A stretch of DNA of 64,000 nucleotides from Candidatus Neomicrothrix sp. UBA7884 (GCA_002501135.1 DLRQ01000090.1:52084-116083); one strand, 5' to 3'. Shown: positions 46,528 through 55,881, counted from the stretch's first letter. Numbers and translations are program-made. Notes: generated from the letters alone by a model not told the origin.

Positions 46528-48142
46528 CCACCGGCGCCGAGTCAGCGTCCATCGTGCGCAGACCCTCAGGTCCGAGGATCATCTCGATGGCGCTTCGCAC
46601 TCCCCTGTCAGCCGTGACGGTCTCGGGTCGATGGAGCATCGACAGCATCGTGCGTCGCCTCAAGAGGTCATCGGGTCGGAGAATTCGCTCATGACGGCCC
46701 ATCACAATCACCTCGGCCATGCTCAGTGGGTCCAGATCTCCGAGCGGGCTGCCTAGGGCAGATTCACCACGCACCAGATCCAGGACCTCGTCCATGCGCC
46801 TTCCGTGGCGGCGCCACATGAGCGCAGCGGCATCGGAACCGATTCTCAGCCCGGCAGCCCGCGAAATGCACGACCGACGGTCCTCCTGTGACGGCTCCCC
46901 AAACCACTTCTGAGCAGGTGGCATCGGTTGCAGTCCACAGAGGCGAACGGCATCTACAACCTCGGCGCCGACGTTCAAGCAGTCTGAGAACTTGCCACCC
47001 AGAATGGATACCACTCCCCGCCCCTCGTCGGTCTCGACTGCATGTCGTCGTGACAACTCCGTCCAGTCGCGCCGCCGTGCTGATCCTCCCGGCGGAACAA
47101 CGAGGGCCCGTACACCGCATCTCTCAGAGATGACATCAGATGCGTCAAGGTTCCTGTCGAGGTTGAGTCTCTGGCTCGCCTGCTCGAGCAGGAACGACCT
47201 GTCCTCATCTGTGACCACAACTTCGGGATCATCGACCGGAGTATCGGTTGTGCCAATCACAGAACGGCGTCCCATTGGCAGCACGTAGAAGAGACGCTCG
47301 GCGTCATCGAAGAAGGCGAGGATGCGCCCTGAGTCGGTTATCTGGGGCACGGTGAGGTGCACGCCCTTCGAGTAGACAAGACGACTCTGCGTCGTGGAAC
47401 GCGTGAGAGAACCGATCGCGGGAACACGCGGACCCGCAGCGTTCACCACCACCCGCGCAGTTGCCTCCATTGGTGATCCGGTCATCTGATCTCTGAGGGT
47501 CAGGCGCCAGGTCTTCGAGTTGAACTCGGCCTTCTCCAATGCCACATAGTTGGCCACCACCGCACCGTGCTGCTCAGCACCGATGACGAACTCGGAGACG
47601 AACCGTGAGTCGTTGTCGGCCAGCAGGTAGTCGGAGTACTCAACTCCTCCCCTGATCTGGCTGGCCTCAACGGCCGGCTCCAGCCTATGGATGGTCGGCC
47701 TGGACCTGTGGCGAGGTCGCGCTGTATTGAGGCGGCCAAGCCCCCAGTAGGCGTTGGCTCCGAGGGCGGCGAACCAGGGGGCGAAGGGTGCTCCCTGTTC
47801 GAGAACCGCCATGAAGCGGGTCTCGAGAATCCGTGTCGGGTAGGCCGCTGCAAGACGGTTGCGGGACCGGCAGAGCCCTGCCACGAGCCGTATGTCATAG
47901 CTCTCCAGATACTTGAAGCCTCCCCAGATCATGTTGGAGGACTCCTGGCTGGTTCCAGAGGCGAAGTCGTGAGCCTCGACGAGAGCGACCTTGAGCCCGT
48001 GTGCTGACAGGGCGAGGGCTGACACGGCACCGTTGATTCCGCCGCCAACCACGATCACGTCGAATCGTGTACCCGACAACCTCTCTAGAGACACTTCTCT
48101 CGACAATGGCTCGCCGTGGCGGTGGGGTTTGTCCAGGTGCAC
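46511..48142 (-). CDS. glpD: FAD-dependent glycerol-3-phosphate dehydrogenase-like protein
   Basis: The 543-residue flavoprotein has the FAD motif VIVVGGGINGAVSALALSAHG, the GlpD signature FASGTSQESSNMIWGGFKYLE, and TDTPVDDPEVVVTDEDRSFLL-type central region. A C-terminal helical DAO_C-like domain follows. It oxidises sn-glycerol-3-phosphate to dihydroxyacetone phosphate and passes electrons to quinone. GTG 48142 is one candidate start and GTG 48094 another. No glpK or glpF is seen nearby. Confidence 0.82.
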   Translation of the reverse strand: MHLDKPHRHGEPLSREVSLERLSGTRFDVIVVGGGINGAVSALALSAHGLKVALVEAHDFASGTSQESSNMIWGGFKYLESYDIRLVAGLCRSRNRLAAAYPTRILETRFMAVLEQGAPFAPWFAALGANAYWGLGRLNTARPRHRSRPTIHRLEPAVEASQIRGGVEYSDYLLADNDSRFVSEFVIGAEQHGAVVANYVALEKAEFNSKTWRLTLRDQMTGSPMEATARVVVNAAGPRVPAIGSLTRSTTQSRLVYSKGVHLTVPQITDSGRILAFFDDAERLFYVLPMGRRSVIGTTDTPVDDPEVVVTDEDRSFLLEQASQRLNLDRNLDASDVISERCGVRALVVPPGGSARRRDWTELSRRHAVETDEGRGVVSILGGKFSDCLNVGAEVVDAVRLCGLQPMPPAQKWFGEPSQEDRRSCISRAAGLRIGSDAAALMWRRHGRRMDEVLDLVRGESALGSPLGDLDPLSMAEVIVMGRHERILRPDDLLRRRTMLSMLHRPETVTADRGVRSAIEMILGPEGLRTMDADSAPVDDVNV

Positions 48143-48240
48143 ACAATCTTTCTAGCGGCATACCGGGTATTTGGCGCGGCCGCTGTGGGGGGGCTCGCCA
48201 CCTCCGACTACGGTCGATTTGTAATACCCGCCCGGGATGA

Positions 48241-48245
48241 AGGAG
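48241..48245 (+). promoter_or_regulatory. Shine-Dalgarno that fixes the hydrolase start at 48251
   Basis: AGGAG lies 5 nt before ATG 48251. It rejects the longer frame from 48116, whose first 45 codons are low-quality sequence in the divergent promoter region with glpD. Confidence 0.8.
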
Positions 48246-48250
48246 AAACC

Positions 48251-49036
48251 ATGCCGTTCGCAGAGGTAAACAATCAGACAATCCACTACGTGGACTCGGG
48301 TGGCGACGGGCCCGTCATCCTCCTCAGCCACGGTTTCTCCATGGGCCATGAGATGTGGGCCCCTCAGGTGGGGCCCCTGACCGAAGCCGGCTGGCGTGTC
48401 GTCACCTACGACGAGAGGGGCTGGGGTCAGACGGTCTACACCGAGCCGTTTACCTACTGGGACCTTGCCGACGACGCCCTGGCTCTGCTGGATCACCTCG
48501 GTGTCGACTCTGCAGTCCTCGGTGGCATGTCGCAGGGTGGTTTCCTGACGGTCAGGGCGGCTCTCGCCGCCCCTGAGAGGGTTCGCGCCATAGTCATTGT
48601 CGACAGCGACGCAACCGCCCTGAATGACGAGGAGCGTGCGCAGTTCCAGGGCTTGTTCGATGCCGCCACTGCCGATGGTCTGGCGGGTCCGGTGGGAGAC
48701 ATCCTCGCTGGGGTGCTGTTTGCTCCGGGCTTTGATGCAGCCATCTGGAGGGCAAAGTGGAACGCCAAGCCTGTTTCGGCCTGGATGGCTGCCAAGGAGT
48801 GTCTGTTCGAGCGTGACGCTACCGACGACCGCCTAGGGGAGATCACGTGCCCTGCGATTGTGTTCCATGGCGAGGTGGACGCCGCCATACCGCTCGAACG
48901 TGGACGGGCGATGGCTGACGGATTCGGTGGTGCCACGACCTTTGTTCCGGTGCCGGGTGCGGGCCACTCGAGCAACCTCGAGAACCCAGCGGTCGTCAAC
49001 CCTGCCCTTCTTGAGTTTCTGGCCAGCCTGAACTGA
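48251..49036 (+). CDS. Alpha/beta-hydrolase fold protein
   Basis: The 261-residue protein begins MPFAEVNNQTIHYVDSGG, has LLSHGFSMG as oxyanion region and the nucleophile GGMSQGGF near residue 96, then an acid FHGEVDAAIP and final GAGHSSNLENP His. It resembles haloperoxidase/lactonase-type hydrolases, without signal peptide. It abuts the YciI-like gene on the other strand with no gap. Substrate unknown. Confidence 0.85.
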   Translation: MPFAEVNNQTIHYVDSGGDGPVILLSHGFSMGHEMWAPQVGPLTEAGWRVVTYDERGWGQTVYTEPFTYWDLADDALALLDHLGVDSAVLGGMSQGGFLTVRAALAAPERVRAIVIVDSDATALNDEERAQFQGLFDAATADGLAGPVGDILAGVLFAPGFDAAIWRAKWNAKPVSAWMAAKECLFERDATDDRLGEITCPAIVFHGEVDAAIPLERGRAMADGFGGATTFVPVPGAGHSSNLENPAVVNPALLEFLASLN

Positions 49037-49312
49037 TCAGGTGGGGCCGATCACCTGCATGAACGCAGTGACAGAGCTCTGTTCAAACAGACCGGCGAGG
49101 GTGTAGGGGTCACCGGCCGCAAAGGCGACTGCATCATCGTGGCTGGGTAGGTCGATAACGATGAGAGATCCGCACATCTCACCCTCGGGGTCCATGAGTG
49201 GACCACCGAACACCACCTTGTAACCACTGACGTAGTCGAGGTGCCGTGCACGGGTCTCAGCACGCAGGGTGCCTGCATCAGACCTGTCGACGTTGTAGAC
49301 CACGAAGTGCAC
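49037..49312 (-). CDS. YciI-like protein
   Basis: The 91-residue protein has HLDYVSGYKVVFGGPLMDPEG and DAVAFAAGDPYTLAGL, the DPY region of YciI-family proteins, small dimeric ferredoxin-like-fold proteins of uncertain enzymatic role. GTG start at 49312. It lies between the hydrolase and the FAD hydroxylase of the catabolic run, possibly as its last gene. Confidence 0.82.
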   Translation of the reverse strand: MHFVVYNVDRSDAGTLRAETRARHLDYVSGYKVVFGGPLMDPEGEMCGSLIVIDLPSHDDAVAFAAGDPYTLAGLFEQSSVTAFMQVIGPT

Positions 49313-49335
49313 TGAGCCTCTGGGTTTGACTGGAC

Positions 49336-50619
49336 TCAGTCTGCCATGGCCTTCAGGCGTGCGATGTCGAAGCCGGCCAGTTCCTTGTAGGCGTTGGCCT
49401 CGCGTTCAAGGTCGTGTGCATCAACGCAGGTGTGGCGATCGGTGCATGACCCATCGCAACGGTCCTTCACCCACTGCATCACCCTCTCAGGGCCAGCCTG
49501 CCTGTTTGCCAGGACAAGACGGCCTGTCACATCCCTACGCTCCTCCTCATAGGAGACAAGTGCTGCGACGGAATCCGGCTCGGCCTCCAGCGCCCGTGCG
49601 AGGGCCTCTGCATCCAGAATTCCCTGGCTGGCACCGTTGCTTCCGTTGGGCCGCATCGGATGGGCAGCATCGCCGAGGAGGGTGACGCGTCCGTGTGACC
49701 AGCGCTCAAGGGGGTTCCTGTCGACCATCGGAAACTCGTAGGCCGTCTCGCTGGCTGCGATCAGGTCACCTACGTGTATCCAACCGAAGTCCCAGTCCTC
49801 GAACCAGGGTGCTATGTCGGCCGGATCAACCGGAGTGTTCCAGTCTGCGATGGTCACGTCGAGGTCCACAGGTCGTTCGGCTACCCAGTTGACGAGGGCC
49901 GTACCTCCCGGGGCCAGAGGATTTCGAATCGGATATACGACCGCCTTCTGCTGCTCGTGCCCCGCCATAAACATGGTGCGGCCGTCGAGGAAGGGCTCGG
50001 CTTCTACTGCCCCTCGCCAGAGAACCAGCCCTGAGTAGTGCATCGGGCCCTCGGCAGGAAACAGCAGGCGCCTGACAGATGAGTGGAGTCCGTCACAGCC
50101 GATCAGGGCGTCTCCCTGGACGGGGTCCAGGGCAGCACCGGTTCTCTTGTCCACGAAGTTGGCGGTCACCCCCCTGTCGTCCTGGTCAAAGCCGGCCAGG
50201 TGGTGGCCGGTCATCACCCGGTCTTCCCCGAGTTCCCGCCGCGCGGCCTCAAGCAAGATCATCTGGAGGCGGCCGCGGTGGATCGAGTACTGGGGCCAGG
50301 GGTTGTCGGCCTCAAGGCCCCGCGGCTCAGACCAGATGAGGGTTCCGTCGTCGCTGCAGAACCGGAGTTCGCCTGTCATGACGGCGTTTTCGGCCAGGGG
50401 GGCCTTGAGGCCCAGGGCGTGGAATATCCGCACACAGTGTGGAAGCAGGTTGATGCCGACGCCCAGCTCACGTGGTTCTGTCACCGATTCGAAGACCGTT
50501 ACGTCGTGTCCTGAGCGGTTTAGGCAGAGGGCCAGGGTCAGGCCGCAGATGCCACCTCCGGCAATCAAAACACGACTGTGCCCATACACATGTGTTCCTG
50601 CTCCGCCCACGATCCCCAC
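49336..50619 (-). CDS. FAD-dependent aromatic hydroxylase-type monooxygenase
   Basis: GTG 50619 with AGGAGG 4 nt before (50624-50629) gives 427 residues. The FAD site GGGICGLTLALCLNRSGHD is followed by the DG motif GCDGLHSSVRR and the GD motif GDAAHPMRPNGSNG, defining a class A flavoprotein hydroxylase like salicylate or 3-hydroxybenzoate 6-hydroxylase. It probably inserts oxygen into an aromatic or cyclic acid. It lies 22 bp after the DUF167 gene and is likely part of the same operon. Confidence 0.88.
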   Translation of the reverse strand: MGIVGGAGTHVYGHSRVLIAGGGICGLTLALCLNRSGHDVTVFESVTEPRELGVGINLLPHCVRIFHALGLKAPLAENAVMTGELRFCSDDGTLIWSEPRGLEADNPWPQYSIHRGRLQMILLEAARRELGEDRVMTGHHLAGFDQDDRGVTANFVDKRTGAALDPVQGDALIGCDGLHSSVRRLLFPAEGPMHYSGLVLWRGAVEAEPFLDGRTMFMAGHEQQKAVVYPIRNPLAPGGTALVNWVAERPVDLDVTIADWNTPVDPADIAPWFEDWDFGWIHVGDLIAASETAYEFPMVDRNPLERWSHGRVTLLGDAAHPMRPNGSNGASQGILDAEALARALEAEPDSVAALVSYEEERRDVTGRLVLANRQAGPERVMQWVKDRCDGSCTDRHTCVDAHDLEREANAYKELAGFDIARLKAMAD

Positions 50620-50641
50620 GCTACCTCCTGGCGTAGAGCCG

Positions 50642-50932
50642 TCAGATTGAGAGGAGTTGTCCCAGACGTTCGGACATGTCGGCCGGTGGGTCTGCGACCT
50701 CGACAAGTTTGTCTCTGCTTCGCTCCCCTCCAACGATTCTCAGGTTTCGCCGGGAGATCTCAAGAGCGGTGGCGAGAGCCCGCAAGACGGCCTTGTTGGC
50801 CTTCCCGTCAACGGCTGGGGCCTGTACGGCTGCAAGCAACACGCCATCTGGTCCCCAGGTGCCGCCCACATGCTCACTTCTGGCCCGTGGCCTGATACGC
50901 ACCGGGAAGCGAAACGGCTCTGGTGGAGGCAC
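50642..50932 (-). CDS. DUF167 (YggU) family protein
   Basis: The 96-residue protein has IRVRP-like opening (FPVRIRPRARS), VQAPAVDGKANKAVLRALATAL, LRIVGGERSRDKLVEV: the conserved fold of DUF167. Its function is unknown. The GTG start directly follows the thioesterase stop without a gap. It is a housekeeping-looking gene inside a catabolic run. Confidence 0.85.
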   Translation of the reverse strand: MPPPEPFRFPVRIRPRARSEHVGGTWGPDGVLLAAVQAPAVDGKANKAVLRALATALEISRRNLRIVGGERSRDKLVEVADPPADMSERLGQLLSI

Positions 50933-51742
50933 CTAACTGCCGCCGGCGTCAGGAAGTAACATCGCCAGTTGCCGTGACCTAGCGAACAGGGCTCCGGTCG
51001 AGTCCCAGAGGGTTCCGGACTCGATCATCCGGCCGTCGTGGAGGTCCTCGGTCACGAACTGCCCGCACACCCAGCCGGGTGCCGGCCGCTGGCGGACATG
51101 GACCGTCAACTCGATTGTGGGAACCCAGCCGATGCGACCGAGCAGGCCGAAGATGGGTGGCGGAAAGGCATCGACGAAGAGCGCCGCCGAGAGTGTGTCG
51201 GGTTGACGGCCGTCGCTGAAGCGGATCCAACCCAGGGTCTTTGCCTGCTTTCCTGCTGCCGCTGTCGCGTAGTCAGGGTGGACACGCATGTCCACGCGAC
51301 TTTGGATGTGCAGTTCAACGCCCTGTTCCAGACCGGAGCGTTCAACGCACTCGTCAGGTGGCGGGATGTCAGGCATCGTCTCGGTGACCACGTGGCCGTG
51401 CCCTGAGCTTCCGTCCAACTGTCCAAAGGCTGCGAGGATCTCCAGACGATCAGTGCCGCCCTGGCTGAGGCTGGCCCTCGCCGTCGTGACGCTGCGTCCG
51501 GTTCGGAGTATTGATGCTGTCAGGTCGGCCTCGGCACCACCCGTTCCTGGCCGCAGGAAGTGGGCTGTAACCGACATCGGGTCAGGGTGGGAGCAGAGTT
51601 GTCGGACAGGCTGCAGCGCTGTAGCCACCAGATAGCCACCGTTGGGGTTGTCGCCGATGTTCCAGCTGTCGGTCAGGTGCGCCTTCCAACAGCCCTCCCC
51701 GACCGAATCAGCTGCTGTGTCGGCGTCGAACTGATGGATCAC
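50933..51742 (-). CDS. Acyl-CoA thioesterase family (double hotdog)
   Basis: The 269-residue protein shows two hotdog repeats: WNIGDNPNGGYLVATALQPV and MSVTAHFLRPGTGG in the first, then TLSAALFVDAFPPP and VPTIELTVHVRQRPAPGW in the second. This is the TesB/4HBT_3-like family that hydrolyses acyl-CoA. It overlaps the aldehyde dehydrogenase gene by 4 bp (ATGA) and so should act in the same pathway. Confidence 0.83.
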   Translation of the reverse strand: MIHQFDADTAADSVGEGCWKAHLTDSWNIGDNPNGGYLVATALQPVRQLCSHPDPMSVTAHFLRPGTGGAEADLTASILRTGRSVTTARASLSQGGTDRLEILAAFGQLDGSSGHGHVVTETMPDIPPPDECVERSGLEQGVELHIQSRVDMRVHPDYATAAAGKQAKTLGWIRFSDGRQPDTLSAALFVDAFPPPIFGLLGRIGWVPTIELTVHVRQRPAPGWVCGQFVTEDLHDGRMIESGTLWDSTGALFARSRQLAMLLPDAGGS

Positions 51743-53214
51743 CGCATCACGAAAGGGTTAGACATCGGCTTGTCCGAAGTGTTGATCCACACGCTCTTTG
51801 TGCGCGTGTACTCGTAGACGGCGTCCATGCCAGCCTCACGTCCGTAGCCGCTCTGGCCGAAGCCGCCGAAGGGAGCGACCGGTGAGATGGCCCGGTACGT
51901 GTTCACCCAGACGATCCCGGAGCGGATCGCCTTGGCGACCCGGTGTGCCCGGGCAACATCCCTCGTGAAGACACCGGCACCGAGCCCGAACTCGGTGTCG
52001 TTGGCGAGCGCAACGCCCTCCTCCTCGGTCTCAAACGAGAGGACGGACATGACGGGCCCGAAGAGTTCGACCCTGGTGCTGATCACATCCTGGTCGCTGC
52101 AGCCAATGACGGTCGGCTGGAAATACCAGCCTGAGTCCATACCCGCGGGCCTCTGGCCACCGGTGTGGATGGTCGCCCCCTGGGCTGTCGATTCGGCGAT
52201 GACAGCCTCAATGCGGTCCCGCTGAGCCTCGGTAGCCAGTGGCCCCATCTGGGTGGCCGCATCGAGGGGGTCACCAATCCGGACGGCCTCGGCGCGCCTG
52301 ACCACCTCTGTGATGAACTCGTCGTGGATGCCGGCCTGGACGAACACCCGTGTGCCAGCCACGCAACTCTGGCCACTTGCTCCGAAGTTGCCCGCAACGG
52401 CACCGTTTACCGCACCCTCGAGGTCGGCATCGTCAAAGATGACAATTGGCGACTTGCCGCCCAGCTCCAGCGAAACGGGAGCGAAGTTGGCGGCCGTGTT
52501 GGCGACAACATGGCGTGCAGCGTCGACACCTCCTGTGAATGCCACGCGGCTCACGAGGGGATGGCTTGTCAGGGCCCGGCCACACGGCTCACCGAAACCG
52601 GTGATCAGGTTGAACACCCCGGGTGGGAAGCCAACCTCGTCGACCAGCTTGGCGAACTCCAGCACCGGGGCCGGAGCCTCCTCGGAGGACTTGATCACGA
52701 CCGTGTTGCCGGCTGCAAGCGCAGGTGCGGCCTTTGTCGCCGTGAGGAGCATCTCGGCGTTCCACGGGACAATTCCGGCGACCACGCCGATCGGCTCCCG
52801 GGTCGTGAATACATGCAGGTCCGGCTTGTCGATAGGAAGCGTGTCACCCTGGATCTTGTCGGCCAGGCCGGCGTAGTAGCGGTAGTACTCGGCCACGTAG
52901 GCGGACTGGCCGCGGGTCTCAACCGCCAGCTTTCCGCTGTCCCGGGTCTCGACGGACCCAAGGTGTTCAGACCGCTCGGCCATCAGGTCAGCGAGGGCGT
53001 AGAGCAGGCTGCCACGGCGGGTCGGTGTCATTTCGGCCCAGTCGCCGTCGTAGAGAGAACGCCGCGCAGCACGCACGGCCCTGTCGACGTCCTCTTCGGT
53101 TGCAGCTGGAGCTGATGCCCACGCTTCACCGGTTGCCGGGTTGATGGAGTCGAAGCGAGCACCGTCGGAGGCATCACAGAACTCGCCGTCTACGTACATC
53201 TGGTAGTCGATCAC
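51739..53214 (-). CDS. NAD(P)+-dependent aldehyde dehydrogenase
   Basis: The 491-residue ALDH contains VPWNAEMLL, LELGGKSPIVIFDDADLE with the general-base Glu, and GQSCVAGTRVFVQ with the nucleophilic Cys. The C-terminal SPVAPFGGFGQSGYGREAG is typical. It oxidises an aldehyde to acid. Start is GTG 53214, overlapping the upstream hydrolase stop (GTGA). Within this operon it probably oxidises the aldehyde product of the flavin monooxygenase. Confidence 0.92.
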   Translation of the reverse strand: MIDYQMYVDGEFCDASDGARFDSINPATGEAWASAPAATEEDVDRAVRAARRSLYDGDWAEMTPTRRGSLLYALADLMAERSEHLGSVETRDSGKLAVETRGQSAYVAEYYRYYAGLADKIQGDTLPIDKPDLHVFTTREPIGVVAGIVPWNAEMLLTATKAAPALAAGNTVVIKSSEEAPAPVLEFAKLVDEVGFPPGVFNLITGFGEPCGRALTSHPLVSRVAFTGGVDAARHVVANTAANFAPVSLELGGKSPIVIFDDADLEGAVNGAVAGNFGASGQSCVAGTRVFVQAGIHDEFITEVVRRAEAVRIGDPLDAATQMGPLATEAQRDRIEAVIAESTAQGATIHTGGQRPAGMDSGWYFQPTVIGCSDQDVISTRVELFGPVMSVLSFETEEEGVALANDTEFGLGAGVFTRDVARAHRVAKAIRSGIVWVNTYRAISPVAPFGGFGQSGYGREAGMDAVYEYTRTKSVWINTSDKPMSNPFVMR

Positions 53215-53990
53215 TGCGCCTCCCTCTCCAGGAAGTCGATCAGGGCTGTTGCGAACACGTCCGGGTCCTCGATTGGTGGAAGGTGATGGAGGTTGTTGAG
53301 AATACGAGCCTGCCCGTTCTGCACGGATTCTGCCAATGCGGTGGACATGGCCGGGGTTGAGCCGACGTCCAGCTCCCCTGTCATTGCAAGAACAGGAGCG
53401 CTGATCCGTGCAGCACCTTTCGGCATCAGCGGGTCTCCGTCGATGAACAACCGGTACGCCTTCAGGTATCCGACAAGGTCTGTCGAGCAGAGCCGCTCCC
53501 CCACCGCAGCGACCCGGTAGGGGTGCTCGGCATGCCAGTCGGGCTCAAACCACCGGTCGATCGCCATTTCGGCCACTACCTGCATGCCGTCGCTCTCAGC
53601 TGCGGCCAGGCGCTCTCTCAAGCCGGCCACCTGGCCGGCCGTACGATCGGCCACGGTGTTCAGGAGGGCCACCTTGTCGAACAGGTCCGGGCGCCGTGCC
53701 GACGCCGCTAGGGCGATCATGCCGCCCATTGAGATCCCAGCCACCTCAGGACGAACCAGACCCTGCGCCTGGAGCACGCACAGGAGTTCGTCAACAAAGT
53801 CGTCAATACTGCGCTCACCTGGCTGGTCAGGCGTACGGCCATGGCCGGAGATGTCATAGCGGACAACGGTCCTGATCTCCGCCAGGCGATCGACCACCAG
53901 GTCCCACATTGTGTGGTCGAGGCCCACGCCGTGGATCAGGACCAGGGGCGGCCCCACACCGTCCACCCGGGTAAAGGGTTGGTGCCTCAT
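53211..53990 (-). CDS. Alpha/beta-hydrolase (3-oxoadipate enol-lactonase-like)
   Basis: The 259-residue protein starts TRVDGVGPPLVLIHGVGLDHTMW (in two halves: TRVDGVGPPLVLIHGVG, LDHTMW), with the nucleophile region GISMGGMIALAAS at about 96-104 and a later GELDVGSTPAM and HLPPIEDP. It is close to enol-lactonases and RutD-like aminoacrylate hydrolases. It overlaps both neighbours by 4 bp (ATGA and GTGA), so it is coupled with the AA_synth protein and the ALDH. Confidence 0.85.
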   Translation of the reverse strand: MRHQPFTRVDGVGPPLVLIHGVGLDHTMWDLVVDRLAEIRTVVRYDISGHGRTPDQPGERSIDDFVDELLCVLQAQGLVRPEVAGISMGGMIALAASARRPDLFDKVALLNTVADRTAGQVAGLRERLAAAESDGMQVVAEMAIDRWFEPDWHAEHPYRVAAVGERLCSTDLVGYLKAYRLFIDGDPLMPKGAARISAPVLAMTGELDVGSTPAMSTALAESVQNGQARILNNLHHLPPIEDPDVFATALIDFLEREAQ

Positions 53991-54574
53991 TCAGGGTCGA
54001 GGCCCATTTCCTCCATGTCGGAGTAGCGGTTGCCAATGCGGTGGTGAGGCCTACCACCGACCGACGCACCGATCGCCACCACGATCTCGTCGGGAGCAGG
54101 CGCGTCCGCAACCGTTATCTCGAGGGTGAGGTAGTGGGACCTCCAGCCGGGATCCGCCTTGTGCATCATCGGAATCGAGATGGTCGCCCCGGGGCCACCC
54201 CTGGTGTTGGTGAACGAGAGGTACGAGGTTCCACCTACAGCGTCCCTGAACACGTTCCCGAACCGGAGGGTGTGGATCAGGGCTGATCCGTGCTCGACCT
54301 CGCCGGACGTTCCGACCATCGCCGCCTTGCCGTACCCCTCGACCGCGTCGCCACCACCGGCGGCCTCGACCAGCCTGGGCACGACCAGTGCGCCGAGTTC
54401 AGGCGCTACCTCGAGGATTTCGGGCCTCAGGTCATCGACGAACCCTGCCCCGGCCCAGGGGTTTGCGATGACTGCGGCCACCCCGTATAGGCACAGGGGC
54501 GGATCGGCCGCCCGCCCTCCCTCGATGCGGACCTCCTCGGATTGCGTCACCAACTTTCGTACCTCGAGTGCCAT
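53987..54574 (-). CDS. AA_synth / DUF1185 family protein
   Basis: The 195-residue protein has RKLVTQSEEVRIEGGR, VAAVIANPWAGAGFVDDLRP, GYGKAAMVGTSGEVEHGSALIHT and IPMMHKADPGWRSHY, features of PF06684. The family is labelled amino-acid synthesis but has no established reaction. It is often next to flavin monooxygenases, as here: the LLM gene is 15 bp upstream. It overlaps the hydrolase by 4 bp. A catalytic role in ring or amide handling is only a guess. Confidence 0.82.
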   Translation of the reverse strand: MALEVRKLVTQSEEVRIEGGRAADPPLCLYGVAAVIANPWAGAGFVDDLRPEILEVAPELGALVVPRLVEAAGGGDAVEGYGKAAMVGTSGEVEHGSALIHTLRFGNVFRDAVGGTSYLSFTNTRGGPGATISIPMMHKADPGWRSHYLTLEITVADAPAPDEIVVAIGASVGGRPHHRIGNRYSDMEEMGLDPE

Positions 54575-54589
54575 CAGGCCGTGCCCCCC

Positions 54590-55741
54590 TTATTTCGCTT
54601 CCTCGGCAAAGAGTGGCATGACCCGTTCGGTGAACATGGTGATGCTGTCCATTACGGCCTCGTGGGCCACACCCGGGAAGTTCGACCACAAGAGGAGGGT
54701 CTTCAGGTTCAACTTGTCCTTCATCTCCTGAATCTTCTCGGCGATGTACTCAGGAGTGCCGAACAACATGTTGCGTGGGTGCAGCCATTCGTAGGACAGG
54801 AGATCAAGCTTTCCGGCCGTGTCGGGCAGTTCCTCGCCGGGGAACATGTGGTTCCCGAGACCCCGGAAATGACAGACCCACTCCAGGTAGGTGAGCATCC
54901 CGGGTCCGCCAAGGCGTTCGGCCTCTTCCATGGTTTCTGTCACGAAGAGGTCCCGAACCAGGGCCACACCTTCTCCCATCTCCACCTCTGCGCCCCTGGC
55001 CTCTGACGCGGCATCTCGGTACATTTCGAAGCGCGGAACCATGGCGTCGGTGGGTGGTATCCAGAACATGCCCTGCAGGTCGTTCTCGGCTGCAAAGCGA
55101 ATTGACGGTGGGGTGTCGATTACCTGCCACAGTGGAGGGTGGGGCTGCTGCATCGGTCGCGGCACGACTGCCAGGGCGGTGATCTCGCCGGTCTCCGGAT
55201 CGGTATTCGCTGCCGTCGGTGGGCTCATCGAGTGATCGAAGGTGAGGCCCGGTTGGGGGAAGGTGAAGTGGTCACCCTCAAAGGAGAAGAACTCCTCAGT
55301 CCAACAGCGCCTCATCACCTCGAGCGTCTCGGCGAAGAGCGCACGGTTGACGTCTGAGTTCCTGACATCAGAGGTCGGGTTCATGTTCACCGCCTCGCGG
55401 GGATAGATACCCCGACCCACACCGACCTCGAGACGGCCACCGCTCATGTGGTCGAGCATTGCCAAGTCCTCGGCGAGCCGGATCGGATGGTGGAAGGTGA
55501 TGATGCTGGCGGCCTGTCCGATCCTGATCTGCTCTGTGCGCGCCGCCAGGTCGGCTGTCATGAGGACCGGGTTGGGGCAGACCTCGAGCCCCTCGTGGCC
55601 GAAGTGGTGTTCGGTGGTCCAGATGGAGTGCCATCCGTTGCGGTCGCAGTAGGTGGCTATCTGGCGACCCTCATCGACCACCTCGTGGAAGGGCTTTGCG
55701 AGGCCGAGGTTGTTCTGGTTGAGGAAGTATCCGAAGTGCAT
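54590..55741 (-). CDS. LLM-class flavin-dependent oxidoreductase (luciferase-like monooxygenase)
   Basis: ATG 55741 gives 383 residues; a longer in-frame extension is rejected. MHFGYFLNQNNLG, TTEHHFGHEGLEVCPNPVLM, RIGQAASIITFHHPIRLAEDLAMLDHMSGGRLEVGVGRG-type (quoted in parts: HHPIRLAEDLAMLDHMSGG, RLEVGVGRG) define the TIM-barrel family that uses reduced flavin and oxygen. No flavin reductase is encoded beside it. It starts after a 140-bp gap from the M24 gene, so it may have its own promoter. Confidence 0.9.
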   Translation of the reverse strand: MHFGYFLNQNNLGLAKPFHEVVDEGRQIATYCDRNGWHSIWTTEHHFGHEGLEVCPNPVLMTADLAARTEQIRIGQAASIITFHHPIRLAEDLAMLDHMSGGRLEVGVGRGIYPREAVNMNPTSDVRNSDVNRALFAETLEVMRRCWTEEFFSFEGDHFTFPQPGLTFDHSMSPPTAANTDPETGEITALAVVPRPMQQPHPPLWQVIDTPPSIRFAAENDLQGMFWIPPTDAMVPRFEMYRDAASEARGAEVEMGEGVALVRDLFVTETMEEAERLGGPGMLTYLEWVCHFRGLGNHMFPGEELPDTAGKLDLLSYEWLHPRNMLFGTPEYIAEKIQEMKDKLNLKTLLLWSNFPGVAHEAVMDSITMFTERVMPLFAEEAK

Positions 55742-55881
55742 GTCCGTGCTCTCTGTCAGGCGACCAGATCCTGGGCACACACCTTTTTGCCTCGCTGCCT
55801 GCCCGACTCGAGGTTGCCAGATGCTACGCCGGGCGGTTGTGCCGGTCAACGTCACAGCCGTCGAGGGGCATGGCCCCCCTG

